Shown here one piece after another: positions 44,534 through 52,843 of a DNA stretch of 64,000 nucleotides. Origin of the DNA: Microthrixaceae bacterium (lineage in GTDB: Bacteria > Actinomycetota > Acidimicrobiia > Acidimicrobiales > Microtrichaceae); the NCBI GenBank assembly GCA_023957975.1, contig JAMLGM010000003.1:252501-316500 (forward strand), given 5' to 3'. The position numbers and the translations under genes were made by a program. The notes below the pieces were generated by a model. That model saw only the letters and a program-made list of their open reading frames with translations, did no database searches and was not told the origin of the DNA. How positions within the stretch are numbered: the first letter of the stretch is position 1; every line of letters starts with the position of its first letter.

Positions 44534-45520
44534 TCACGGCGTGTCGAAAAATCTAGCCACACGGGATGGTCGGGCGTCGTCGAAACTGGTGACGGTCTCA
44601 GCACCAGCAACCGCCTCGGCGGCGCGGGGGCTGAGCATGGCCAGTTGTCGAGCCAGCTCGGCCTCCGAATCGTCGTTGATCCGGAGGGTGCCGATACCTC
44701 GCGAAGGTATCGGCGAGTTGGAAACGTTCAGGGCCGGTCGGGGATCGGAAACGTCACCAGTATCGGACGAGCGCGCCATCGACGCGAAATCGGGGGCGCC
44801 GGGAAGAACCGGAACGTCGGCGACGGCCGCCTCAAGCGCCGCTGGAGCGGGCCCAACACCTGGCAATTCCGGCGGTGCAACCATCGACCGAGCGGTCGGC
44901 GCCGGAGAAGGAGCAGGAGCCGGAGCCGGAGCCGGAGCCGCCGAACGTTCAGGTCCGACGTCGAACACACCGAGACCGACCAGTTCGTGCGCGAGGCGCA
45001 ACGCATCGAGTTCACCCAGGCCGAGGTGCTCGACGAACGCACAAACGTTGGCGAACCCGTCGCGGATCGACACGTCGACCACCGCACACAACGCCAACCA
45101 CCGCCGCTCATCGAAGTCGACCTCCGTGCCCGGAGGCGAGGTTTGCAGCGTCAGTGTGGACGTCAGCGATGGCACCGTGGCGACGATCATCGTCCACTCC
45201 TCCAGCGCTGCTTGCGCCTCGGAGATCGCCGTCGACGTGTCGGTGGGGGCGCACGGTTCAGGACAGCGCAGGTCCGGCTCGAAGTAGAACGCGCCCTCCC
45301 TGCACCGCAACAGGTCGAACAACACACTTGCGGGCTCGCTGCGCTGCGCCGACTGTCCCGGCGCCGAGGTCGTCGCGCCCACGATCGACCCCAACTCCAG
45401 CCACAGCGCGGCACCGCAGCGGTCGGCGTTGACCACGAGCCGACCGCTCTTTTGAGAGGAGGACAACATCCCCAACACGTCAACGAGCGGAAACGACTCG
45501 AGGTTCCCTTGCAGTGCCAT
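44534..45520 (-). CDS. DUF4388 (PATAN-like) domain protein
   Basis: A 328-residue cytoplasmic protein. The first ~90 residues are a DUF4388 domain (LQGNLESFPLVDVLGMLSSSQKSGRLVV, GAALWLELGSIVGA, ASVLFDLLRCREGAFYFEPD). Domains of this kind occur in regulators and motility- or polarity-linked proteins and are thought to mediate protein contacts. A helical middle region, an Ala/Pro repeat linker (near 44895-44945) and a short C-terminal helix (DSEAELARQLAMLSPRAAEAV) follow. No partner kinase is adjacent; the upstream-encoded PH-like protein is a plausible partner since both have linker-joined domains and adjacent genes. Confidence 0.83.
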   Translation of the reverse strand: MALQGNLESFPLVDVLGMLSSSQKSGRLVVNADRCGAALWLELGSIVGATTSAPGQSAQRSEPASVLFDLLRCREGAFYFEPDLRCPEPCAPTDTSTAISEAQAALEEWTMIVATVPSLTSTLTLQTSPPGTEVDFDERRWLALCAVVDVSIRDGFANVCAFVEHLGLGELDALRLAHELVGLGVFDVGPERSAAPAPAPAPAPSPAPTARSMVAPPELPGVGPAPAALEAAVADVPVLPGAPDFASMARSSDTGDVSDPRPALNVSNSPIPSRGIGTLRINDDSEAELARQLAMLSPRAAEAVAGAETVTSFDDARPSRVARFFDTP

Positions 45521-45668
45521 CGTTCCTCCAGCGTCGAATGGTCCCGGGTCTCTATCGGCACGTCGACCCGATCCATGAAGCCCAAAAGCCCGGCTTTATC
45601 GCAGATCCGTCGATTCGGTGGCGCTCACCCGCCCACGGCCGCCGTCACTCGCCTGCCCCCAGCAGCCG

Positions 45669-46514
45669 TCAGTCGCGCTCGACCGCCCTCAACATCGCCT
45701 CCGTCGACGCCTTCACCCCGGTCCAGCGTTCGAACTGAACCGCGGCCTGCCCAATCAGCATCGACAAACCGTTCGCCGTCCGTGCGCCGCGTGCCTCCGC
45801 GGCGGCCATCCACGCGGTGACCCTCGGGTGATACACGAGGTCATAGGCCAGTTGCCCTTCGGTCGGAACATAGGCCGGCAGCGACACCACGCCGGCATCG
45901 CCCATGCCCTGCGGGGTTGCGTTGAGCACGATCCCACACGAGGTCAGGTCCGGGGCCTCCCCGACCCGAGCGACGCCCGCCACGGCAGCGTTCGTCGTCG
46001 CCACCGCGGCCTCGGCGCGACTTCGGGTCCGGTTGACGACGGTGATCGAGTTCGCTCCGGCCTCGGCGAGCGCCACCATCGCAGCACGGGCCGCGCCACC
46101 GGCGCCGACCACGCCGATGGCGGTGCGCACGTCCACGCCCAGGTGGTCGCGAATCGCCCAGACCAACCCGGCGCCGTCGGTGTTGTCTCCCACCAGGTCG
46201 TCGCCGTCCCACATCACACAGTTGACCGCTCCCAGCAATTCCGCCGACGGCGTGAGCCGATCGAGGTGGGCGATCACCGCCTCCTTGTCGGGCATCGTGA
46301 CCGACAGGCCGAGCCACCGTTGACGACGCATCTCGGCGATCACCTCGCCGACCTCGTCGACGCCGGCGCGAATGCGGCCATACACATGAGGCAACCCGGC
46401 GGCGGCGAACGCGGCGTTGTGCAGGTCAGGGGATTTCGAATGCTCGATCGGGTCGCCGATCACGAACGCCGATCGGCCAGTCGGCCCCGCTGCGAGGCTC
46501 GGTTCGCTCAACAC
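45669..46514 (-). CDS. aroE: Shikimate dehydrogenase
   Basis: AroE reduces 3-dehydroshikimate with NADPH. Substrate-binding GDPIEHSKSPDLHNAAF and SVTMPDKEAV (catalytic Lys), the NADP-binding GAGGAARAAMVAL and NRTRSRAE, and the final GLSMLIGQAAVQFERWTG are present. The 281-residue length is normal. ATG 46512-46514 overlaps the end of mltG by 7 bases. Confidence 0.96.
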   Translation of the reverse strand: MLSEPSLAAGPTGRSAFVIGDPIEHSKSPDLHNAAFAAAGLPHVYGRIRAGVDEVGEVIAEMRRQRWLGLSVTMPDKEAVIAHLDRLTPSAELLGAVNCVMWDGDDLVGDNTDGAGLVWAIRDHLGVDVRTAIGVVGAGGAARAAMVALAEAGANSITVVNRTRSRAEAAVATTNAAVAGVARVGEAPDLTSCGIVLNATPQGMGDAGVVSLPAYVPTEGQLAYDLVYHPRVTAWMAAAEARGARTANGLSMLIGQAAVQFERWTGVKASTEAMLRAVERD

Positions 46515-47665
46515 CAGCCGTTTTGCTGGCAGACCTTCTTGCCGGCCAGAAACTCGTCGTAGCTCGCGGTGAACAGGTGCTCGCGCGGCCCGACGCTCTT
46601 GAGCACGTAATAGATCCAGTCTCCGGCGGCCGGACTGATGGCCGCTTCGAGGGAGGTCTTCGACGACAAGGCGATCGGGGTCGGGGGCAGCCCGTCGCGG
46701 GTGTAGCTGTTGTACGGCGTGTCGGTCTCGAGTTCCGTCTTGGTGAGACCGCCCTCGTTGCCCCGGCGTTGCACGCCGTAGAGCACCGTCGCATCGATCT
46801 GCAGGCGCATCGGCTTGTCGAGACGATTGAAGATGACCCGAGCCACGCGATTCGCCTCGCCCTCGACGTCGCCCTTTTCACGCTCGATGATCGAGGCCAT
46901 CGTGACGAGTTCCGCTGCGCTGTAGCCGGTTCGGGCCTCGGCGTTGCCATATCCGGCGGCGTCGAGCACCTTGTCGAACTCGCTGACGAAACGCTGCAGG
47001 ATCTCCTGGGCCGTCGCATCGGACTTGAAATCGATGGTCTCCGGCAACAGGTACCCCTCCCAGTTCTGGGTGGGGTCGGTGTGGTATTTCGAGGTCACCT
47101 GACCGGACGCGAGCACCAGGCTCATCTCATCGACGGAGATCTCGGGGAACACCTTGTTGATCGCCCCGAGAGCGTCGACGAGCCACATGCCGGGAATGAT
47201 GGTGACGACCCGGCTCTGTTCGGCGACCGGGCCCCCGTTGAGCACGTCGATGGCATCACCCATCGCCATGTTCTTCTCGAAACTGATGTACCTGCCGGCC
47301 TGCACCGGCTTCACATCCGCGAACTTCGAATACCAGCCCATGACCCGAGCGCTGGAGATGATCTCCTCGGACTCGAGCTGGTCGGCGACGTCGCTCAACG
47401 TGGCGCCCTTCGCGATGACGACCTCGGCGATCGCCGGCCCCGCCTCACCGGACGGGTTGATCTGTCGCGCGGTCCACACCAATGTGCCGGCGGCGACCAC
47501 CCCGATCACCGCGATCACCGCGACGATGGTCAACCCGATCGGGTTCGCCCGACGGGCCATCGGCCGATACGGCTCGTAGTCGTACCCGTCGTCGTAGTTG
47601 GCGTCTGCGTACCCGTCGTCGTAGTAGTAGTCGTTGTCGTAACCGTCGTGGTCGTCGTAGCTCAC
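46508..47665 (-). CDS. mltG: Endolytic murein transglycosylase MltG
   Basis: MltG cleaves nascent peptidoglycan strands at the membrane. The 385-residue protein begins with an unusual ~35-residue Asp/Tyr-rich cytoplasmic tail, then a TM helix (IGLTIVAVIAVIGVVAAGTLVW), a LysM-like segment (VVIAKGATLSDVADQLESEEIISS), and the YceG domain. Seen in that domain: catalytic Glu in MASIIEREKG, NRL...MRLQIDATVLYG and YNSYTRDGLPPTPI. The C-terminus CQQNGWC has two Cys. Start is GTG 47663-47665, overlapping the ruvX stop (GTGA); a longer frame upstream lies within ruvX. It is coupled to ruvX and aroE. Confidence 0.95.
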   Translation of the reverse strand: MSYDDHDGYDNDYYYDDGYADANYDDGYDYEPYRPMARRANPIGLTIVAVIAVIGVVAAGTLVWTARQINPSGEAGPAIAEVVIAKGATLSDVADQLESEEIISSARVMGWYSKFADVKPVQAGRYISFEKNMAMGDAIDVLNGGPVAEQSRVVTIIPGMWLVDALGAINKVFPEISVDEMSLVLASGQVTSKYHTDPTQNWEGYLLPETIDFKSDATAQEILQRFVSEFDKVLDAAGYGNAEARTGYSAAELVTMASIIEREKGDVEGEANRVARVIFNRLDKPMRLQIDATVLYGVQRRGNEGGLTKTELETDTPYNSYTRDGLPPTPIALSSKTSLEAAISPAAGDWIYYVLKSVGPREHLFTASYDEFLAGKKVCQQNGWC

Positions 47666-48105
47666 GGATCCTGCTCGGGTGCGTCGGCGGCGGCCCGGCG
47701 GTGATCGAGCCACGCCTGCAGCATCACCGCGGCGGCGACCTGATCGATGGCCCGCTTTCGGGCCGCCGGACTCAAGTTCAATTCCTGCAGCGACCGCGCC
47801 GCGGTCACCGTAGTCAGACGCTCATCGTAGGTCTCCACGGGTAGCCCGGTGGTGGCACGCAGTTCGTCGCACTCAGCCAGCGCCTTGTTGGCGCTCTCGC
47901 TCAGGCGACCGTCGAGGTGCAGCGGCAGCCCGACCACGATGACCTCCGCCTCCGCCTCGAGCGCAAGATCACGGATCTTTCGGTGATCGCGCTGGCGATC
48001 CCCGCTGCGCTGCACGACCTCATAGGGGGTGGCGAGCACGCCGTCGCTGGTGCTGAGTGCGACCCCGATCCGTTTCGAACCCAGGTCCAGCCCGATCGCT
48101 CGCAT
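47662..48105 (-). CDS. ruvX: Putative pre-16S rRNA nuclease/YqgF-family resolvase
   Basis: A 147-residue RNase H-fold protein: MRAIGLDLGSKRIGVALSTSDG (catalytic Asp), EVIVVGLPLHLDG, ETYDERLTTVTAA and the C-terminal DQVAAAVMLQAWLD. YqgF matures the 16S rRNA 5' end in E. coli. ATG 48103-48105 gives the standard N-terminus. It lies between alaS and mltG, the usual order, 14 bases after alaS. Confidence 0.95.
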   Translation of the reverse strand: MRAIGLDLGSKRIGVALSTSDGVLATPYEVVQRSGDRQRDHRKIRDLALEAEAEVIVVGLPLHLDGRLSESANKALAECDELRATTGLPVETYDERLTTVTAARSLQELNLSPAARKRAIDQVAAAVMLQAWLDHRRAAADAPEQDP

Positions 48106-48118
48106 CGCGATCGACGCC

Positions 48119-50704
48119 TCAGATGCCGAGCTTGGCGCGCACGTTCGCGATCGCGTCGCCGATCGCCTCGACATTGCGTCCGCCCGCCGTGGCGAGGTCC
48201 GCGCCCTTGCCGCCGCCACCGCCGAGCAGCTTCATGGCCTCGCCGATCAGTTCGCCCGCGTTCAGGTCGCCTCCGACCTTGGTGGCCGACGCGACGGCGA
48301 CCCCTTTACCGCCGGGGGAACTGATGAGCACCACCGCGTCGAGCCCCTTGTCGCGCAACGACACGGCGAGGTCGCGAACCTCGTCGCGGGTCCCCGCGGC
48401 GACCTCGGCCACCAGCTTGTTGTCGACCGCATCGTCGATGAGGTCGCCGGCCGCCGATGCCGCGAGTTGGCGACGAAGCTCGGCGATCAGGGCCTTCGAC
48501 GACTTGGCTTCCTCGATGCGCTTGCGAACCGCATCGATCAGATCCTCCACGGGCACGCCCAAGGCAGCGGATGCCTCGACGATCCGGTCTTCGACAGACC
48601 GCAGCCGATCGATCAGCCCCGTCCCCGCGACCGCCTCGAGGCGACGGATGTTCGAACCGATCGAGGTTTCGCTCGTGATCTTCACCGGCCCGATCTCGCC
48701 GAGGGAGCTCACGTGGGTGCCCCCGCAGAACTCGATCGAGCGAGGCCCGGCCTGCAGCACCCGAACACGGTCGCCGTACTTGTCGCCGAAGAACGCGATC
48801 GCCCCGAGTTCCAACGCGTCCTGCTTGGCCATCTCGGTGTGGGTCACCGTGGCGTTGGACAGGATCTGTTCGTTCGCGAGGTCTTCGATGTCACGGATCT
48901 GTTCACGTGACAGGGCTTCGAAATGACTGAAGTCGAAACGCAGCCGGTCGGGGCCGACCCACGAACCCTGCTGTTTGACGTGATCGCCGAGCACCTCGCG
49001 AAGCGCCCAGTGCAAGATGTGGGTGGCGGTGTGGTGGCGACGAATCGCGGCTCGGCGCGGCGAGTCGATCGACGCGGTCACCCGCTCGCCGACCTCGAGC
49101 GCGGCCAGTCGGTCGACGTCGTCGGGGGCCACCACGTGGCGCACCAGCCCGGGCGCACCGTAGGTCGTATCGCTGATGTGGACCTGGTGACTGCCCCACG
49201 AGATCAGCCCGGTGTCACCGATCTGGCCGCCCGATTCGGCGTAGAACGGAGTCCGGTCCAACACGATGGCGTTGCCGACGACGCCGAGCACGTTCGCCTC
49301 GCACTGCTCGACCTCTCGGCCGACGAAGACGGTCTCGCCGCCCTCGCGCAGCTGAGCGAAGGCCGAGGACTCGCTGTCGGTGGCCACCTTGCCCTTCTTG
49401 GCCGAGGCCTTGGCGCGATCTCGCTGATCGGCCATCGCCTCGTCGAATCCGTGCTGGTCGAGGTCGTAGCCGGCGATCTCGACAAACTCCTGGGTGACCT
49501 CGAGTGGAAACCCGAAGGTGTCGTGCAGTTTGAAGGCCACCGCACCGTCGAGGCGCCCGCCCGTCGGGAGCTTGTCGAGTTCGCTGTCGAGCAACGCCGA
49601 GCCGGTCTTGAGGGTCTGGCGGAACTTCGATTCCTCGCGTTCGACCGTGGTGAGCACGGCGTCGGAATTGGTCCGCAGTTCCGGGTAGGCGTCGCCCATC
49701 ACCTCGATGCAGCGAGACACGAGCCCGGCGAGAACCGGCCGATCGACGCCGGTGAGGTAGGCGAAACGGATCGCACGCCGAATGACCCGCCGAAGCACAT
49801 ATCCACGGTCCTCGTTGGAGGGAATCACGCCGTCGGACACGAGGAAGGTCATCGTGCGGGTGTGATCGGCCATCAGGCGCAACGCCACGTCGGTGATCTC
49901 GCCGTCACCGATGCGGTGACCCGTCACCCGCTCGGCCTCGCCGACGAGGTCGGCCAACACGTCGGCGCTGTAGAGCGAATGGCTGCCGCCGAGCAGCGCC
50001 AGGATGCGCTCCATGCCGGCACCGGTGTCGACATTCGGCGTCGGAAGGTTCGCGAGCACGCCGTCGGCACCGCGGAAGTACTGCATGAACACGAGGTTCC
50101 AGATCTCGACGAAACGGTGTTCGGCCGCGGGGTTGGCCGGGCCGCCGTCGGGGCCGAGGTCGGGTCCGAAGTCGTAGAAGATCTCCGAGCTTGGGCCACA
50201 CGGGCCGGTTTCGCCCATCTCCCAGAAGTTGTCGGCGTCGAGGCGTTGGATGCGGGCGCGGGGAACGCCGATCGAATCGGCCCAGATGTCCTCGGCGTCG
50301 TCGTCGGAGGTGTGTACCGTCACCCAGATGCGATCGCCGTCGACCCCCAGCACCGAGGTCACGAACTCCCAGGCCATCGCAATGGCCTCGGCCTTGAAGT
50401 AGTCGCCGAAGCTGAAGTTGCCGAGCATCTCGAAAAACGAGAGGTGGCGGGGGCTGCGACCGATGGCGTCGAGATCGTTGTGCTTGCCGCCGGCGCGGAC
50501 GCACTTTTGCACCGACACCGCCCGGGGCGGGTTGAACGGCACCGGTTCCTCGCCGAGGAAATACGGCACGAACTGCATCATCCCCGAGTTGTTGAACATC
50601 GGGGCCGACGGGTGGTGAGGGATCAGTCCCGCAGACGGAACGACCGTGTGTCCCTTCTCCGCGAAATAGTTCGTGAAGGCGAGGCGAAGATCATTGGCGC
50701 GCAT
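48119..50704 (-). CDS. alaS: Alanyl-tRNA synthetase
   Basis: A class II synthetase of 861 aa. The catalytic core begins RANDLRLAFTNYFAEKGHTVVPSAGLIPHHPSAPMFNNSGM. The editing domain carries HTATHILHWALREVLG and CGGTHVSSLG (zinc and editing His/Cys), followed by the C-Ala domain. ATG 50704 is preferred over a GTG three codons upstream. It is the head of the alaS - ruvX - mltG - aroE run. Two small membrane-protein genes follow directly upstream (50717-51540). Confidence 0.98.
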   Translation of the reverse strand: MRANDLRLAFTNYFAEKGHTVVPSAGLIPHHPSAPMFNNSGMMQFVPYFLGEEPVPFNPPRAVSVQKCVRAGGKHNDLDAIGRSPRHLSFFEMLGNFSFGDYFKAEAIAMAWEFVTSVLGVDGDRIWVTVHTSDDDAEDIWADSIGVPRARIQRLDADNFWEMGETGPCGPSSEIFYDFGPDLGPDGGPANPAAEHRFVEIWNLVFMQYFRGADGVLANLPTPNVDTGAGMERILALLGGSHSLYSADVLADLVGEAERVTGHRIGDGEITDVALRLMADHTRTMTFLVSDGVIPSNEDRGYVLRRVIRRAIRFAYLTGVDRPVLAGLVSRCIEVMGDAYPELRTNSDAVLTTVEREESKFRQTLKTGSALLDSELDKLPTGGRLDGAVAFKLHDTFGFPLEVTQEFVEIAGYDLDQHGFDEAMADQRDRAKASAKKGKVATDSESSAFAQLREGGETVFVGREVEQCEANVLGVVGNAIVLDRTPFYAESGGQIGDTGLISWGSHQVHISDTTYGAPGLVRHVVAPDDVDRLAALEVGERVTASIDSPRRAAIRRHHTATHILHWALREVLGDHVKQQGSWVGPDRLRFDFSHFEALSREQIRDIEDLANEQILSNATVTHTEMAKQDALELGAIAFFGDKYGDRVRVLQAGPRSIEFCGGTHVSSLGEIGPVKITSETSIGSNIRRLEAVAGTGLIDRLRSVEDRIVEASAALGVPVEDLIDAVRKRIEEAKSSKALIAELRRQLAASAAGDLIDDAVDNKLVAEVAAGTRDEVRDLAVSLRDKGLDAVVLISSPGGKGVAVASATKVGGDLNAGELIGEAMKLLGGGGGKGADLATAGGRNVEAIGDAIANVRAKLGI

Positions 50705-50716
50705 GATGCGCACAGC

Positions 50717-51178
50717 CTATCGGGCTTGTTTGCGGCGCCGGTCGGGGTTACGCGAGCGCCGTGCTGAGCCTCGGGTGGCTTCGGTGTCGCCCGCGACATC
50801 GGCGGCCTTGGCGTCGGCGGCCTTGGCGTCGAATCTGTCGGCGGCACTCGCCGCGAAGTTCGACACGCTGTTCGCGAGGGCCGCAGCGTTGTCGGCGGCC
50901 GACGCGGTGGTCGCCGCCGCGCTGCCGGCGAAGCTGCGAGGCAACCCGGCGCGCAGGTCGGCCTCGGTCTGACGCCCCTCGGCGATCCCCTCGTTCACCG
51001 CCGTGACCACCCGGTCTTTCAGGTCGGTGGCTTTGGTCTTGGCGACGTCGACGACGTGCGACGGCGTGGCCTTGGACTGAATCGCCTCGACCTGTCGTTT
51101 CACCTTGCGTTGACCCCACACGGTGGCCGCCGAACCGGTCGCGGCGCCGACGCCCAGCCAGAACACGCGCTTGAACAT
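50717..51178 (-). CDS. Small Ala-rich membrane-anchored protein
   Basis: A 153-residue protein of unknown function. It begins MFKRVFWLGVGAATGSAATVW (one short TM helix at about 4-22), then a basic/helical segment (KVKRQVEAIQS, VVDVAKTKATDLKDRVVTAVNEGIAEGRQTEADLRAGL) and a long Ala/Asp-rich helical tail with repeated KAADAKAAD. The tail ends very basic (RRSRNPDRRRKQAR). Such proteins commonly follow DUF948 genes upstream of alaS in actinobacteria. TGATG overlap (1 base) with the DUF948 gene means coupled translation. Confidence 0.75.
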   Translation of the reverse strand: MFKRVFWLGVGAATGSAATVWGQRKVKRQVEAIQSKATPSHVVDVAKTKATDLKDRVVTAVNEGIAEGRQTEADLRAGLPRSFAGSAAATTASAADNAAALANSVSNFAASAADRFDAKAADAKAADVAGDTEATRGSARRSRNPDRRRKQAR

Positions 51179-51540
51179 CAGGACTCCTCCGACTTGGTCA
51201 GGCGACGGGCGGCCTTTCGGGTTCCGCGGGCGACCGCCGCGGTTTTGATGACCGGATTCGACAGCACCCGAACGGCCGACGCGGTCGCGCCGTCCATCGT
51301 CTCGGTCACCGAACCTGCGACGTCGATGAGGTTCTCGAGGCGCGCCACCTGACGTGCTGCGGTGTCCGCCGCGGCCTCGAGGCGCTCGGCGGATGGCCCG
51401 GCGACCTCGGTGAACGCGTCGAGCTCCTTGCGTAACGATCGCACCACGAGTCGCAATTGACCGACCGTGATCGCCAGCGCGGCAATCGCCCCAAGGCTCA
51501 CGACGGTCGTGACGATCAAGACGATGTCGGTCGCACTCAT
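51178..51540 (-). CDS. DUF948-like membrane protein
   Basis: A 120-residue protein with one N-terminal TM helix (IVLIVTTVVSLGAIAALAITVG) followed by an amphipathic coiled-coil-like region (LRLVVRSLRKELDAFTEVAGPSAERLEAAADTAARQVARLENLIDV), typical of DUF948 proteins. It lies directly upstream of the Ala-rich protein and alaS. Function unknown. ATG 51538-51540. Confidence 0.82.
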   Translation of the reverse strand: MSATDIVLIVTTVVSLGAIAALAITVGQLRLVVRSLRKELDAFTEVAGPSAERLEAAADTAARQVARLENLIDVAGSVTETMDGATASAVRVLSNPVIKTAAVARGTRKAARRLTKSEES

Positions 51541-51604
51541 CTCCAAACACCCTAGTTCTCCCAGCCTGTCCCACCCGTCCCAGCACCTCGCCTGCCCCAC
51601 CCCA

Positions 51605-51662
51605 GCCTGTTCTCCGATAACCAGTGGTCGTGATCACGACCACTGGTTATCGGAGAACAGGC
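51605..51662. repeat. 58-bp perfect palindrome, copy 1 (29-bp arms)
   Basis: The two arms are exact reverse complements with no loop; arm start GCCTGTTCTCCGATAACC, centre TGATCA at 51631-51636. It lies between rarA (stop at 51680) and the DUF948 gene. The inner 40 bases recur exactly at 53667-53706. It could act as a terminator after rarA (reading minus strand) or be a mobile REP-like palindrome. Confidence 0.95.
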
Positions 51663-51679
51663 GTTTTCGGGGATCCGGG

Positions 51680-52783
51680 TCAGTGCATGTAGGCCGACTC
51701 CGGCGGGGGTTCCAGCTTGGTGGTCGACGCGGCGGCGATGAAGTCGCACACCTCGCGGGACTTTGCGGCCCTCGACAACACGATCGCTGCGTGGGTGAGG
51801 TTGTGTCGCACCTCGGGCATCCCGATGAACTCGCTCGCGTGGGCGGCCCCGGTTGCGATGATCAACGCCGAACGGTCGGCCGGACCGATGTCCTCGGAGG
51901 CGAAGATGACCATCCGTCGGGCCAGGAATCTCGGGTCCTCGCCGCGGTCGAGCATGTGGTTCAACCAGGCGGAAGCCTGCTCGGCGTTGCCGGATCGCAT
52001 GTGCTTGATGAACGCGCTCGCGGCGTCGTAATGGTCGCCAGCCTGATAGTGCGCGATCCCGGCGCCGAGGGCCTCGGTCAGCAGGTCGAAGGTGATCTCG
52101 CCACCGCTGCCCGGCCTGGTCAGATCGGCCGCCGCCTCAAGCCCGGTCAACAGACGTCGCCCGTCGCCCTCCACCGACCCGATGAGGTGGTCGGCAGCGT
52201 CCTCGGCGACCGAGATCGGCCGACGTTTCGCGAGCTCCTCGACGCCGCGATCGAGCAGCGCCCGCAGGTCCGCGTCATCGAGCGGCTCGAGCTTGAGCAC
52301 CGTGCAACGGCTGAGCAGCGGCCGGTTCACCGTCGCCCAGGGGCTTTCGGTCGTCGCTCCGATGAGGGTCACCAGCCCCGATTCGACGTGGCCCAGCAGC
52401 GCATCTTGTTGGCTGCGGGTGAAACGGTGAATCTCGTCGAGGAACAACACCGTCGAGATCTCGCTCATCCCCAGGCGGGCGGCGGCCTGATCGGCGACCG
52501 TGCGAATGTCCTTGACCGACGCCGTGACCGCCGAGAGCATCTCGAAATGCGACCCGCATTCCGCGGCGACGAGTCGAGCGATCGTGGTCTTTCCGGTCCC
52601 CGCCGGGCCCCACAGGATGCAACTGCGGACGAACCGACGCTCGACCATGTTGCGCAACGGTCGGCCTCGCCCGACGAGATGCTGCTGACCCAACACGTCG
52701 TCGAGACGCCGGGGTCGCAGGCGTTCGGCCAACGGGGCGCGGGTCGCGAGTTGATCTCCCGCCGACGCGCTGAACAAGTCCAT
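51680..52783 (-). CDS. rarA: Replication-associated recombination protein A, C-terminally short
   Basis: A 367-residue AAA+ clamp-loader-like ATPase that helps rescue stalled replication forks. Present: RLRPRRLDDVLGQQHLVG, Walker A GPAGTGKTTIARLVA (59-73), Walker B VLFLDEIHRF, the sensor TTESP and the helical domain through MPEVRHNLTHAAIVLSRAAKS. Usual RarA proteins have ~440-450 aa and end in a conserved tail (a PLHLRNAPTKLMKELGYG-like block). That ~70-residue part is missing here; the protein ends AYMH 17 bases before the 58-bp palindrome. Confidence 0.92.
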   Translation of the reverse strand: MDLFSASAGDQLATRAPLAERLRPRRLDDVLGQQHLVGRGRPLRNMVERRFVRSCILWGPAGTGKTTIARLVAAECGSHFEMLSAVTASVKDIRTVADQAAARLGMSEISTVLFLDEIHRFTRSQQDALLGHVESGLVTLIGATTESPWATVNRPLLSRCTVLKLEPLDDADLRALLDRGVEELAKRRPISVAEDAADHLIGSVEGDGRRLLTGLEAAADLTRPGSGGEITFDLLTEALGAGIAHYQAGDHYDAASAFIKHMRSGNAEQASAWLNHMLDRGEDPRFLARRMVIFASEDIGPADRSALIIATGAAHASEFIGMPEVRHNLTHAAIVLSRAAKSREVCDFIAAASTTKLEPPPESAYMH

Positions 52784-52843
52784 CGCCAGAGACTAGAGGT
52801 CGACCCCAACCGCATTTTCGCGACTCCTCCGTAGCCTGAAGCC

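Noticed and set aside
42692-45820. 1042-codon plus-strand open frame
   Set aside because: It runs antisense to aroK, the PH-like, DUF4388 and aroE genes, and its translation is Arg/His-rich and unlike any protein family.
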